DNA from: an uncultured Rubrivivax sp.
GTDB lineage: Bacteria; Pseudomonadota; Gammaproteobacteria; Burkholderiales; Burkholderiaceae_C
Direction of reading: 5' to 3'
Length of the DNA: 7,215 nucleotides
Assembly: GCA_937967345.1 (NCBI GenBank)
Contig: CALBTN010000108.1
Span: 1-7,215 of the forward strand
The notes under the pieces were generated by a model. That model saw only the letters and a program-made list of their open reading frames with translations. It had not been told where the DNA came from and searched no databases. The first letter of the stretch is position 1. Every line of letters starts with the position of its first letter. Of this stretch, positions 1-6,862 are shown in pieces. Made by a program: the position numbers and the translations under genes.

Positions 1-2190
1 ACCCGGCATGGTGGTGGCGACAAGTACAACGGCTCGATCGCCGGTGGCTTCGGTGACCTGCGCAAGCAGGGCTGGAACGTCTACGGCACGCTGAATGTGC
101 GCAAGCAGGATCCGATGCGGGGTACCGAGCGCGAGTTCATGCAGACCTCGTACATGCCCGAGAAGGGCTTCAACGGTCTGAGCCCGACCACCTTCCCGGC
201 CAACTACAGCCAGACGGTCAGCGGCACCACGGTCATCGCCAACACCAACCCGTCGCTGCCGGGCTGCCTGCCGCCGTCGTCGATCATCGCCAGCGCCGTG
301 GCGACCAACCGCTGCAACGCCGACACCCAGATCTTCACCAACGTCGTGCCCGAGCAGGAGCAGGCCTCGGCCTTCCTGCGCGGCTCGCTGGCGCTCGGCG
401 ACCACCTGCTGTCGGCCGAATACTTCCAGTCGAAGAACAAGGTCACGAGCACCATCGCCCCGTCGCCGGAAGGCGGCCTGACGATGGGCCCGGACAGCCC
501 GTATTACCCGGGCAACGGCATCACGCCCATCACCAACACGGCGCTCAATCCGACCCAGCCGATCTCGATCGCCTGGCGGACCACGGTGCTGGGTTCGCGG
601 TCGGGCATGCAGGAGAACAACACGCAGCGTGCCGTGATGTCGCTGGAAGGCGCCGTTGCCGGCTGGGACTACCAGGCGTCGGCCCTGTGGTCCAACGCCA
701 AGGTGGAAAACTTCTTCCTCAACGGCTACCCGATGACGATCCCGCTGCGCAACGGCGTGCGCGGCATCAACGGGGCCCCCTACCTGAATCCCTTCGGCGA
801 GCAGTCGGCCGCCGGCCTGGCCTACATGCAGGCCAACCAGGTGCTGGGCAAGGTGCAGGACGGTGAGTCGACGCTGACCAGCGGCCAGCTCACCGCAAGC
901 CGTCCGCTGTTCAAGATGGGTGGCGGCGATGCCACGCTGGCCATCGGCGCCGAAGTGCGCAAGGAGGAGATGGTCTACAACACCGACATCGCCAAGGTCA
1001 GCCAGGCCGCCAGCTCGGGCCTGGCCGGCTCGGGTGCCAAGCGCGAAGGTGACCGCGACATCTCGGCGCTGGCGCTGGAGATGAACTTCCCGCTGCGCAA
1101 GGGCCTGGAACTGGGCGCGTCGCTGCGCTACGACAACTACAGCGACTTCGGCAACACGGTCAACCCGAAGGTGTCGCTGCGCTGGGCGCCGTCGGCCAAC
1201 CTGCTGGTGCGTGCCTCGGCCAACACGGGCTTCACGGCGCCGTCGCTGTACCAGATGTACCTGCCGAACTCGACCACGTTCACCGGCAACCGCTACAACG
1301 ACCCGGTGCTGTGCCCGGGCGGCGTGCCCACCGCGCAGGCCGTGCCTTCGCGTGACTGCGGCATCCAGTTCCAGCAGCTGCAGGGCGGCAACGCCGACCT
1401 CGATGCCGAGAAGTCGCGTGCGTGGACGATCGGCTTCGTGGTGCAACCGACGGCCAACCTGTCGGTGGGCATCGACATCTGGAACTACTACCTGAAGAAC
1501 CAGGTGTCGACCATCGGCGAGCAGTCCATCTTTGCCGACCCGGCCAAGTACGCCAACCTGTACGTGCGCTGCAGCCAGGCCTCGCCCGAGCGCCAGCTGG
1601 CCATCGGCGCCTGCCAGACCCCGGGCGGCGACCCGCTGGCCTACGTGATCAACACCTTCCTGAACCTGGGTGACACGAAGACCAACGGCGTCGACATCTC
1701 GGCCAGCTGGAACAGCGGCGCCCAGTCCTGGGGTCGTCTGAACGTGGCGTACAACGGCACCTACGTCAACAAGTACCGCTTCCAGGTCGAGCCCGGTGGC
1801 GTCTGGTACAACCCGAACGGCATCTACAGTCCGCAGTTCGGTGGCCCGGTCGTCCGTTACCAGCACGTGCTGAACACCACCTGGCAGGCCGGCGCGTTCT
1901 CGACGCTGCTGACCTACAAGTTCCAGCGCGGCTACCGCGACCAGAACTCGCAGGGTGCGCCGTTCACGGCCTTCAACAACAACCATGTGCAGGACTACGG
2001 CGTCTTCGACCTGAACGTCAGCTGGTCCGGTATCAAGGGCCTGACTCTGTCGGCCGGCGTGCTGAACCTGCTGGACACCGACCCGCCGTTCACCAACCAG
2101 GTGGCGCGGTTCCAGGCCCGTGGCTACGACGACCGCTTCCACAACCCGCTGGGTCGCACCTGGAAGCTGTCGGCGCGCTACAGCTTCTGA
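1..2190 (+). CDS. TonB-dependent outer-membrane receptor, 5'-truncated by window edge
   Basis: This is the barrel part of a TonB-dependent receptor, which imports a bound ligand across the outer membrane using energy from TonB-ExbB-ExbD. The frame is open from base 1 and gives 729 visible residues. The GTG at 97 is internal: the text before it (GGFGDL, WNVYGTL) aligns with the second receptor about 184 residues after that protein's start, so roughly 185 N-terminal residues (signal peptide, TonB box, plug) are missing. Barrel motifs shared with the paralogue are SRPLFKMGGGD (about residue 300), RYDNYSDFGN, NTGFTAPS, GGNADLDAEKSR, AGVLNLLD and GYDDR, ending in the terminal aromatic ARYSF typical of outer-membrane barrels. 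Three cysteine pairs (89/105, 438/453, 524/538) sit in predicted extracellular loops. A terminator follows directly. The family call is firm; the substrate cannot be read from the sequence. Confidence 0.95.
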   Translation, partial: TRHGGGDKYNGSIAGGFGDLRKQGWNVYGTLNVRKQDPMRGTEREFMQTSYMPEKGFNGLSPTTFPANYSQTVSGTTVIANTNPSLPGCLPPSSIIASAVATNRCNADTQIFTNVVPEQEQASAFLRGSLALGDHLLSAEYFQSKNKVTSTIAPSPEGGLTMGPDSPYYPGNGITPITNTALNPTQPISIAWRTTVLGSRSGMQENNTQRAVMSLEGAVAGWDYQASALWSNAKVENFFLNGYPMTIPLRNGVRGINGAPYLNPFGEQSAAGLAYMQANQVLGKVQDGESTLTSGQLTASRPLFKMGGGDATLAIGAEVRKEEMVYNTDIAKVSQAASSGLAGSGAKREGDRDISALALEMNFPLRKGLELGASLRYDNYSDFGNTVNPKVSLRWAPSANLLVRASANTGFTAPSLYQMYLPNSTTFTGNRYNDPVLCPGGVPTAQAVPSRDCGIQFQQLQGGNADLDAEKSRAWTIGFVVQPTANLSVGIDIWNYYLKNQVSTIGEQSIFADPAKYANLYVRCSQASPERQLAIGACQTPGGDPLAYVINTFLNLGDTKTNGVDISASWNSGAQSWGRLNVAYNGTYVNKYRFQVEPGGVWYNPNGIYSPQFGGPVVRYQHVLNTTWQAGAFSTLLTYKFQRGYRDQNSQGAPFTAFNNNHVQDYGVFDLNVSWSGIKGLTLSAGVLNLLDTDPPFTNQVARFQARGYDDRFHNPLGRTWKLSARYSF

Positions 2191-2240
2191 CGCCGACCAC
2201 CGGCTGCGCGGCCCGCCCGCGCGGCCGGCTGGCCAGCCAA

Positions 2241-2266
2241 CCGGCCCTCGGGGCCGGTTTTCTTTT
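2241..2266 (+). terminator. Intrinsic terminator of the first receptor gene
   Basis: A perfect 7-bp GC stem (CCGGCCC at 2241-2247 with GGGCCGG at 2251-2257) closes a three-base TCG loop and is followed at once by TTTTCTTTT. It lies 50 bases after the stop codon of the first receptor. It should end that transcript and separate it from the second receptor. A 12-bp palindrome (GGCTGGCCAGCC, 2227-2238) and an 8-base direct repeat (GCGCGGCC at 2206 and 2219) lie just before it and may add structure. Confidence 0.85.
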
Positions 2267-2308
2267 GTGTCGGCGTCAAGCCCGTCTGATCAACATCCCG
2301 TGAATGAA

Positions 2309-2339
2309 GTGTTGCGTGTTGCCAACCGAACACACGCAA
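2309..2339. repeat. Tandem 7-mer overlapping an 8-bp inverted repeat
   Basis: GTGTTGC occurs twice back to back (2309-2315 and 2316-2322). Overlapping it, TTGCGTGT (2312-2319) is the exact reverse complement of ACACGCAA (2332-2339), with a 12-base spacer, so the arm centres are about 20 bp apart (two helical turns). It lies about 60 bp upstream of the predicted -35 box of the second receptor. It could be an activator site or a minor hairpin; no regulator family is recognised. Confidence 0.35.
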
Positions 2340-2401
2340 TCCGGCGGGCTGGCAGCGGTGGGCTCAGCTCAAGTCTTGCTTGATGAGTGGACGGTAAGCC
2401 T

Positions 2402-2430
2402 TTGAAACATAAAGGTTTTCTCCAGATGAT
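2402..2430 (+). promoter_or_regulatory. Candidate sigma70 promoter of the second receptor gene
   Basis: TTGAAA (2402-2407, five of six matches to TTGACA) is followed after exactly 17 bases by GATGAT (2425-2430, four of six matches to TATAAT). The segment is locally AT-rich in an otherwise GC-rich region and lies after the upstream terminator. Transcription would start near 2437, giving a 5' leader of about 180 bases. A weak hairpin (2396-2404 with 2410-2418) overlaps the -35 region. This is a consensus match only. Confidence 0.4.
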
Positions 2431-2453
2431 TCGAGGCCTGATGCGCCGCCGGC

Positions 2454-2470
2454 CCGGCACCGTGTGCCGG
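2454..2470 (+). other. GC-rich hairpin in the leader of the second receptor mRNA
   Basis: CCGGCAC (2454-2460) pairs perfectly with GTGCCGG (2464-2470) around a CGT loop. A second stem (2472-2477 with 2499-2504) follows immediately. No T-tract follows either, so these are leader structures and not terminators. They may affect mRNA stability or translation. No known riboswitch core was recognised. Confidence 0.45.
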
Positions 2471-2607
2471 CGCCCTGTGGATTCACCCGGACCGGGGGCA
2501 GGGCCGATCCCATGACAATTCGACGACTTGTTTCGGTCTCGTTTCGACGGCGCCACGAGCGCCACGCGGCCATCACCGGAACCGGGTGCTGTCTTTCAAC
2601 CTATGTG

Positions 2608-2612
2608 AGGAG
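2608..2612 (+). promoter_or_regulatory. Shine-Dalgarno site of the second receptor
   Basis: AGGAG lies seven bases before the ATG at 2620. This site decides the start codon: the frame stays open upstream to a GTG at 2464 and an ATG at 2512, but those starts lack a comparable site and would put an arginine-rich stretch before the signal peptide. Confidence 0.85.
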
Positions 2613-2619
2613 TGAATCC

Positions 2620-5427
2620 ATGTTCAAGCCGACCCTACTGAGTCGCGGCCTGATGCTGGCCTTCGGCGGCAGTGTGGCCCTGGCGGCCCTGCCGGCCCTG
2701 GCGCAGGATGCCCAGCGCATCGAGATCACCGGCTCGGCGATCAAGCGCATCGACGCCGAGTCGTCGCTGCCGGTCACGGTGATCAAGCGCGAAGAGATCG
2801 CGGCCAGTGGTGCCACCTCGGTGACCGACCTGATCCAGCGCCTGCCGGGCATGCAAGGTGCCACGGCCGAAGGTGCCAGCGTGGGCGGCGGCGGTGGCGG
2901 CTTCTCCGGCGCCTCGATCCACAACATCGGCGAGACCCGCACCCTGGTGCTACTGAACGGTCGCCGCCTGGCGCAGTTCGGCGGCCAGACGCTCACCGGC
3001 TTCGGTGCCGCCATCGACCTCAACACGCTGCCGCTGAGCGCGATCGAGCGCGTGGAGGTGCTGACCGACGGTGCCTCGGCGCTGTATGGCTCCGACGCCG
3101 TGGCCGGCGTGGTCAACTTCATCACCCGCCGCAACAGCACGATGGGTGACTTCTCGATCGGCGTGTCCGAGCCGCAGGAGAACGGTGCCGGCGAGAAGCG
3201 CGTCAGCATCAGCAAGGGCTTCGGCAACCTCGACAAGGACGGCTACAACCTGTTCGTATCGTTCAGCGCCGACAAGCGAGACGCGCTGAACGGCGTCGAC
3301 CGTGAGGTGGCCAAGACCGGCGTCATCAATTTCAGCAACAACGGCAAGCGCTACCAGGCCTTCCTGGGCTCGCCCAGCGCCATCCCGGGCAACGTGCTCG
3401 ACGACGCCGGCGACATCGTCAGCCCCTATTACCTGGCCAACGGCAAGTGCGCCGACGGCAACGTCAAGCTGACCGACCCCGCCACCGGCAAGACGGCCTG
3501 CTACTTCGACTTCGTCGCCCAGCTCGAGATCTTCCCCAAGCGCGAGCGCCAGAACCTGATGGTGACGTTCGACAAGAAGCTGGGTGAGAACCACACGCTG
3601 TTTGCCGACGTGCTGCTGTCCAAGACCGAGAGCAGCGGCATCATCGCGCCGGTGCCCGGCAGCGTGTCCATTCCGCTGAGCTCGCCGCTGTACGCCCAGT
3701 ACCTGACGCCGGTCAGCGGCCAGCAGGGAAGCACCTTCACCGACAGCACGGTGGCCTTCTACCGCGTGGCCGACCTCGGCCGCCGCGCCGACAACAACAA
3801 GTCGGATTTCAAGAACCTCGTCGTCGGCTCGCGCGGCGTGCTGGGCGGCTGGGACTACGAGGCCGGCCTGGCCTATTCGAAGAGCGACTTCAAGAACAGC
3901 ATCTCCGGCTACCCGGGCGCGCTGGCCCTGTCGCGCCTGCGTGCCAGCGGCCAGCTCAACCCCTTCGTCGAGGTCGGGCAGATGTCGCAGTCGGCGCTGG
4001 ATGCCGTGCGCAACATCGTCTACAACGGCTACTGGGACGGTGGCACCTCCGAGCTGACCAGCCTGGACCTGCGCGCCTCGCGCCCGCTGATGAAGCTCGG
4101 CGGCGGTGACATGGCGCTGGCCGCCGGCGTCAACGTCTACCAGGAGAAGTTTGCCGGCAAGCCCAGCCTGTTTGCCCAGGCCAAGCTGGCGGATCCCGTC
4201 GCCGGCACGCTGTGCGACCCGAACTCGGCCGATCCGCTGAAGGCCTGCGACCAGCGCTTCGGCGACGCCGCGGCCATCATCCCCTACGGCGCCGACCGCA
4301 AGGCCTACGGTACCTTCGTCGAGGTGAACGCGCCGCTGTTCAAGGGCTTCGAGCTGACCGGTGCGGTGCGCTACGACAAGTACGACGACGTCGGCGACAC
4401 CACCAACGGCAAGGTCAGCTTCCGCTGGACGCCGAGCTCGGCCCTGCTGCTGCGCGGCTCGGTCGGCACCGGCTTCAAGGCGCCCACGGTGCCGCAGCTG
4501 AAGGCGGCTTCGCAGTCTTACGGCGTGACCTCCTCGCCCTATGACTGCACGGCCGAACTGTCGGCCGTGGCTGCCAGCCTGGGCGCGCAGTGCCAGCCCA
4601 ACGGCCGTCAGTACGACGTGGTGGCCGGCGGCAACGCCAACCTGCAGCCCGAGAAGTCGCGCCAGGCTTCGCTGGGCATCGTCTTCGAGCCGACCGCCGG
4701 CGTGTCCATCGGCGCCGACCTGTGGTGGGTGGGCATCCGCGACGCCTTCGGCCAGATCAGCGAGCAGGAGGCCTTCGACAACCCGCAGCGCTACATCGGC
4801 TCATGGACGACGCAGCGTGACATCGCCACCGGCATCAACTACCTGGCCTACAACCAGGCCAACCTGAACCTGGGCAAGGCGTACTACAGCGGCGTCGACC
4901 TCAACATCCAGGGCCGCACCAACACGCCGATCGGCAAGCTGAGCACGCAACTGCTGGCCACCTACATGATCCGCGAGCGCGTGCAGCTGCAGCCCGGCGG
5001 TGCCTACTTCAACCCGATCGGCATCAACGAGCCGAGCCTGTCGTACGTGACCTTCCGCTGGCAGGGTCGCCTGGCGGCCAGCCTGGCCACGGGTGCGTGG
5101 ACCAACACGCTGGCGATGAACTACAAGTCGGGCTACCGCGATGCGACGGCCACGGTCGAGGTGCTGGGCCCCGGCGACACCAACACCGGCACCTACGAGG
5201 ACGTGACGCTGAACATCAAGCGCTACTACACCTTCGACTGGCAGACCCGCTGGCAGCTCAACAAGAGCATCGCGCTGACCGCCGGCGTGCTCAACCTGCT
5301 GGACGAGGCACCCCCGCTGTCGCTGGCCGAGGGTGGGGCCGGCAAGGGCCAGATGTACGGCTACGACGACCGCTACGCCGACGTGCGCGGCCGCACCTTC
5401 TACATCAACGCGAGCTTCTCGTTCTGA
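2620..5427 (+). CDS. TonB-dependent outer-membrane receptor, complete
   Basis: A complete 935-residue TonB-dependent receptor for an unidentified ligand. Residues 1-28 form a signal peptide (MFKPTLLSRG, then a hydrophobic core ending PALA, cleavage before Q29). A TonB-box-like segment, RIEITGS, covers residues 33-39. The plug spans about 46-172, with LVLLNGRRL, the IERVEVLTDGASALYGSDAVAGVVNF signature shortened here to its key parts IERVEVL and LYGSDAVAGVVNF, and six consecutive glycines at 89-94. The barrel fills the rest, with SRPLMKLGGGD (from 488), RYDKYDD, GTGFKAP, GGNANLQPEKSR, AGVLNLLD, GYDDR and a terminal Phe (NASFSF). There is no N-terminal STN signalling domain, so surface signalling to an anti-sigma factor is unlikely. 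Cysteine pairs lie at 277/294, 532/543 and 643/658. Its closest visible relative is the receptor upstream, but the preceding terminator and own promoter suggest separate transcription. The start is fixed by signal peptide and AGGAG. Confidence 0.96.
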   Translation: MFKPTLLSRGLMLAFGGSVALAALPALAQDAQRIEITGSAIKRIDAESSLPVTVIKREEIAASGATSVTDLIQRLPGMQGATAEGASVGGGGGGFSGASIHNIGETRTLVLLNGRRLAQFGGQTLTGFGAAIDLNTLPLSAIERVEVLTDGASALYGSDAVAGVVNFITRRNSTMGDFSIGVSEPQENGAGEKRVSISKGFGNLDKDGYNLFVSFSADKRDALNGVDREVAKTGVINFSNNGKRYQAFLGSPSAIPGNVLDDAGDIVSPYYLANGKCADGNVKLTDPATGKTACYFDFVAQLEIFPKRERQNLMVTFDKKLGENHTLFADVLLSKTESSGIIAPVPGSVSIPLSSPLYAQYLTPVSGQQGSTFTDSTVAFYRVADLGRRADNNKSDFKNLVVGSRGVLGGWDYEAGLAYSKSDFKNSISGYPGALALSRLRASGQLNPFVEVGQMSQSALDAVRNIVYNGYWDGGTSELTSLDLRASRPLMKLGGGDMALAAGVNVYQEKFAGKPSLFAQAKLADPVAGTLCDPNSADPLKACDQRFGDAAAIIPYGADRKAYGTFVEVNAPLFKGFELTGAVRYDKYDDVGDTTNGKVSFRWTPSSALLLRGSVGTGFKAPTVPQLKAASQSYGVTSSPYDCTAELSAVAASLGAQCQPNGRQYDVVAGGNANLQPEKSRQASLGIVFEPTAGVSIGADLWWVGIRDAFGQISEQEAFDNPQRYIGSWTTQRDIATGINYLAYNQANLNLGKAYYSGVDLNIQGRTNTPIGKLSTQLLATYMIRERVQLQPGGAYFNPIGINEPSLSYVTFRWQGRLAASLATGAWTNTLAMNYKSGYRDATATVEVLGPGDTNTGTYEDVTLNIKRYYTFDWQTRWQLNKSIALTAGVLNLLDEAPPLSLAEGGAGKGQMYGYDDRYADVRGRTFYINASFSF

Positions 5428-5435
5428 TGCGCGCC

Positions 5436-5464
5436 GCCGGCGTCCGCAGCCAGCGGACGCCGGC
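5436..5464 (+). other. Long GC-rich hairpin after the second receptor
   Basis: A perfect 12-bp stem (5436-5447 with 5453-5464) closes a five-base AGCCA loop, starting nine bases after the stop codon. It has no T-tract on either side, so it is not a classical terminator alone. It may protect the mRNA 3' end or work with the terminator 12 bases downstream. Confidence 0.6.
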
Positions 5465-5476
5465 CCGTCGATGAGA

Positions 5477-5510
5477 AAAGGGGCCCGGCGCGTGAGCGCC
5501 GGGCCCCTTT
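5477..5510. terminator. Bidirectional intrinsic terminator between convergent genes
   Basis: A perfect 15-bp stem (5477-5491 with 5496-5510) is closed by GTGA, a GNRA-type tetraloop. The stem base is AAA/TTT, so each strand reads a GC stem running into T residues: TTT on the plus strand, TTTT then CTC on the minus strand. It lies between the stop of the second receptor (5427, plus) and the stop of the hydroxylase (5530, minus) and can end both transcripts. The short T-tracts are partly within the stem. Confidence 0.8.
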
Positions 5511-5529
5511 GTCATGGCCGCGCGGCCGC

Positions 5530-6843
5530 TCAGGCGATGCCTTGCCAGGCGTCCGTCTGCAGCGCGATGTCCAGCGCACCGATGGCCTGGGCGATCCGCG
5601 TCACCGCGTCGCGCTCCACGCGCGTCAGGTCGGGGTTCCAGCAGTCCATCAGCACGATGATGCGCACCGAGCCCGAGCGGTTCCACGACTCGTGCAGGAA
5701 GGTGTCGTCGAACATCACCAGTTCGCCCTCGCGCCAGTGGTGCACGCCGCGGTCGACCAGGTGCAGCGCGCAGTCCTCGGGCACGACCAGCGGCAGGTGC
5801 ATCACGCAGCGTGTGTTGGTCACGCCATGGTGCGGCAGGATGTGCGTGCCGGGGGCCAGCACCGAAAACAGGATCTCCGGCGTCTGGCCCGGGATGCGGC
5901 ACAGGTCCAGCGAGTCGAGCACGGCGCTGGTGCGCGGGCAGCGCGCGTGGTTGTCGTCGTAGCGCTGGCCGTGGCGGTAGAAGAAGAACGCCTCCCACGA
6001 AGGCTTGAGCCCGCCCAGGTAGTTGCCGATGGTGTCGCCGTCGCGCACCTTGACGAAATCCTCCAGCGGGTGCTCGTCCATCACCAGCGACAGCGCCTCG
6101 GCCCGGATCTCGTTGAAGGCACCCGCCAGCCGCGGTGCCCAGTCGTGCCGGTAGGGGTCGAGGTAGGGCAGGGTGGGCAGGTCGGGCATGTAGAAGAACA
6201 GCGGCTTCTGCATCGGATCGGCGGGCCTGGCCGGCCAGTCGCCGAGGTAGGCCGCGAGCGCGCGGTCCACGCGTTGCAGTGCCGCGCTGCCATGGGCCTG
6301 GCGCAGCGGCTCGATGAGCCCCTGGAATACGTCGCGCCGATGCTGGCGCAGCGCCGACAGCGCCGATGCCACCTGGACGTGCAGGTGGGGCGGCGTGGTG
6401 GCCGGCGCCGTCCATTCACCGGCCGCCTGCGCGCGCCGGATCGCCTCGTAGCGGGCCAGCAGGGCCGCCTTGGCGTCGCCGCGGTCCTCGAGCATCTGGC
6501 CCAGCAGCAACCAGCCGAAGGGTGCCTGTGCCTGCCGGGCGACGAGGTCCTGCAGCGTTGCGATGGCGGCGGCGAGGTCACCCGCCCCGGCGAGGAGGAC
6601 CGCCAGTTCGACGGCCAGCATCTCGTGGGCCGGCTGGGCGCGGCGGGTGGCGGTCAGCACCGCCTCGGCGCGCGCGGCGTCGCCCCGCTGGGCGGCCAGG
6701 CGCGCCAGCGGGATGGCGGCCTCGACGCTGTCGGGCCACTGACTCAGCACCGCCGCGAAGGCGGCCTCGGCGTCGGCCGGCCGGCCCTGGCGGGCCAGGT
6801 CCCGGGCCGCCAGCAACTGGGGCTTCAGCGCAGCGCGGTCCAT
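5530..6843 (-). CDS. TPR-repeat aspartyl/asparaginyl beta-hydroxylase family protein
   Basis: A predicted 2-oxoglutarate/Fe(II) oxygenase of 437 residues. About residues 8-140 are helical TPR-like repeats (GRPADAEAAFAAVL, RGDAARAEAVL, AGDLAAAIATL, RGDAKAALLARYEAI), likely for protein or peptide binding. About 215-410 is an aspartyl/asparaginyl beta-hydroxylase domain (PF05118 type). Against human AspH, recalled from memory, the register is gapless across the core: S327 matches Ser668, H338 in PHHG matches metal ligand His679, H349 matches His690, H384 in FLHES matches metal ligand His725, and R394 in SVRII matches 2-oxoglutarate-binding Arg735. As in AspH there is no acidic metal ligand. V347 stands where AspH has Arg688. 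No signal peptide or membrane segment is seen, so it should be cytoplasmic. The ATG lies 19 bases after the SDR stop with no clear Shine-Dalgarno. Substrate unknown; LpxO-like lipid hydroxylation is less likely given the TPRs. Confidence 0.92.
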   Translation of the reverse strand: MDRAALKPQLLAARDLARQGRPADAEAAFAAVLSQWPDSVEAAIPLARLAAQRGDAARAEAVLTATRRAQPAHEMLAVELAVLLAGAGDLAAAIATLQDLVARQAQAPFGWLLLGQMLEDRGDAKAALLARYEAIRRAQAAGEWTAPATTPPHLHVQVASALSALRQHRRDVFQGLIEPLRQAHGSAALQRVDRALAAYLGDWPARPADPMQKPLFFYMPDLPTLPYLDPYRHDWAPRLAGAFNEIRAEALSLVMDEHPLEDFVKVRDGDTIGNYLGGLKPSWEAFFFYRHGQRYDDNHARCPRTSAVLDSLDLCRIPGQTPEILFSVLAPGTHILPHHGVTNTRCVMHLPLVVPEDCALHLVDRGVHHWREGELVMFDDTFLHESWNRSGSVRIIVLMDCWNPDLTRVERDAVTRIAQAIGALDIALQTDAWQGIA

Positions 6844-6862
6844 GGCAGGCCGGGTGCCGGCG

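Larger units (their letters stand above)
2267..2619 (+). other. Intergenic promoter and leader region between the two receptors
   Basis: No convincing gene lies in these 353 bases. The first half is less GC-rich than its surroundings and holds a tandem 7-mer with an inverted repeat (2309-2339), a small inverted repeat (TCAAG 2369-2373, CTTGA 2379-2383) and a plausible promoter (2402-2430). The second half is GC-rich and can fold into several hairpins (2454-2470; GCCCTG 2472-2477 with CAGGGC 2499-2504; GGCGC 2549-2553 with GCGCC 2559-2563) before the ribosome-binding site at 2608. I recognise no known riboswitch and no Fur-box-like sequence. Confidence 0.6.

Noticed and set aside
97..99. GTG at 97 as the start of the first receptor
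   Set aside because: The frame is open to base 1 and the residues before it align with the paralogue's barrel; starting here would remove signal peptide and plug.
2426..2515. 29-codon leader ORF (ATG 2426) overlapping ATG 2512 by ATGA, with AAAGG ten bases upstream
   Set aside because: Its start codon lies within the candidate -10 box, the peptide is Arg/Pro/Gly-rich without features, and no attenuation-like codon run is present.
2464..2619. N-terminal extension of the second receptor from GTG 2464 or ATG 2512
   Set aside because: The frame is open, but the added residues are Arg-rich and precede an intact signal peptide; the AGGAG-spaced ATG at 2620 is the better start.
2950..3594. 214-codon minus-strand frame inside the second receptor
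   Set aside because: A shadow of the receptor's plug and early barrel coding sequence with Val/Ala/Gly/Leu-rich repetitive text and no family resemblance.
5516..5527. 12-bp palindrome GGCCGCGCGGCC near the hydroxylase stop
   Set aside because: Short GC palindromes are expected by chance at this base composition, and it lies beside coding sequence with no partner element.
5405..6415. 336-codon open frame on the minus strand in another frame of the hydroxylase
   Set aside because: The translation is Ala/Arg/Pro/Gly-rich without recognisable domains, crosses the terminator and is out of frame with the real protein.
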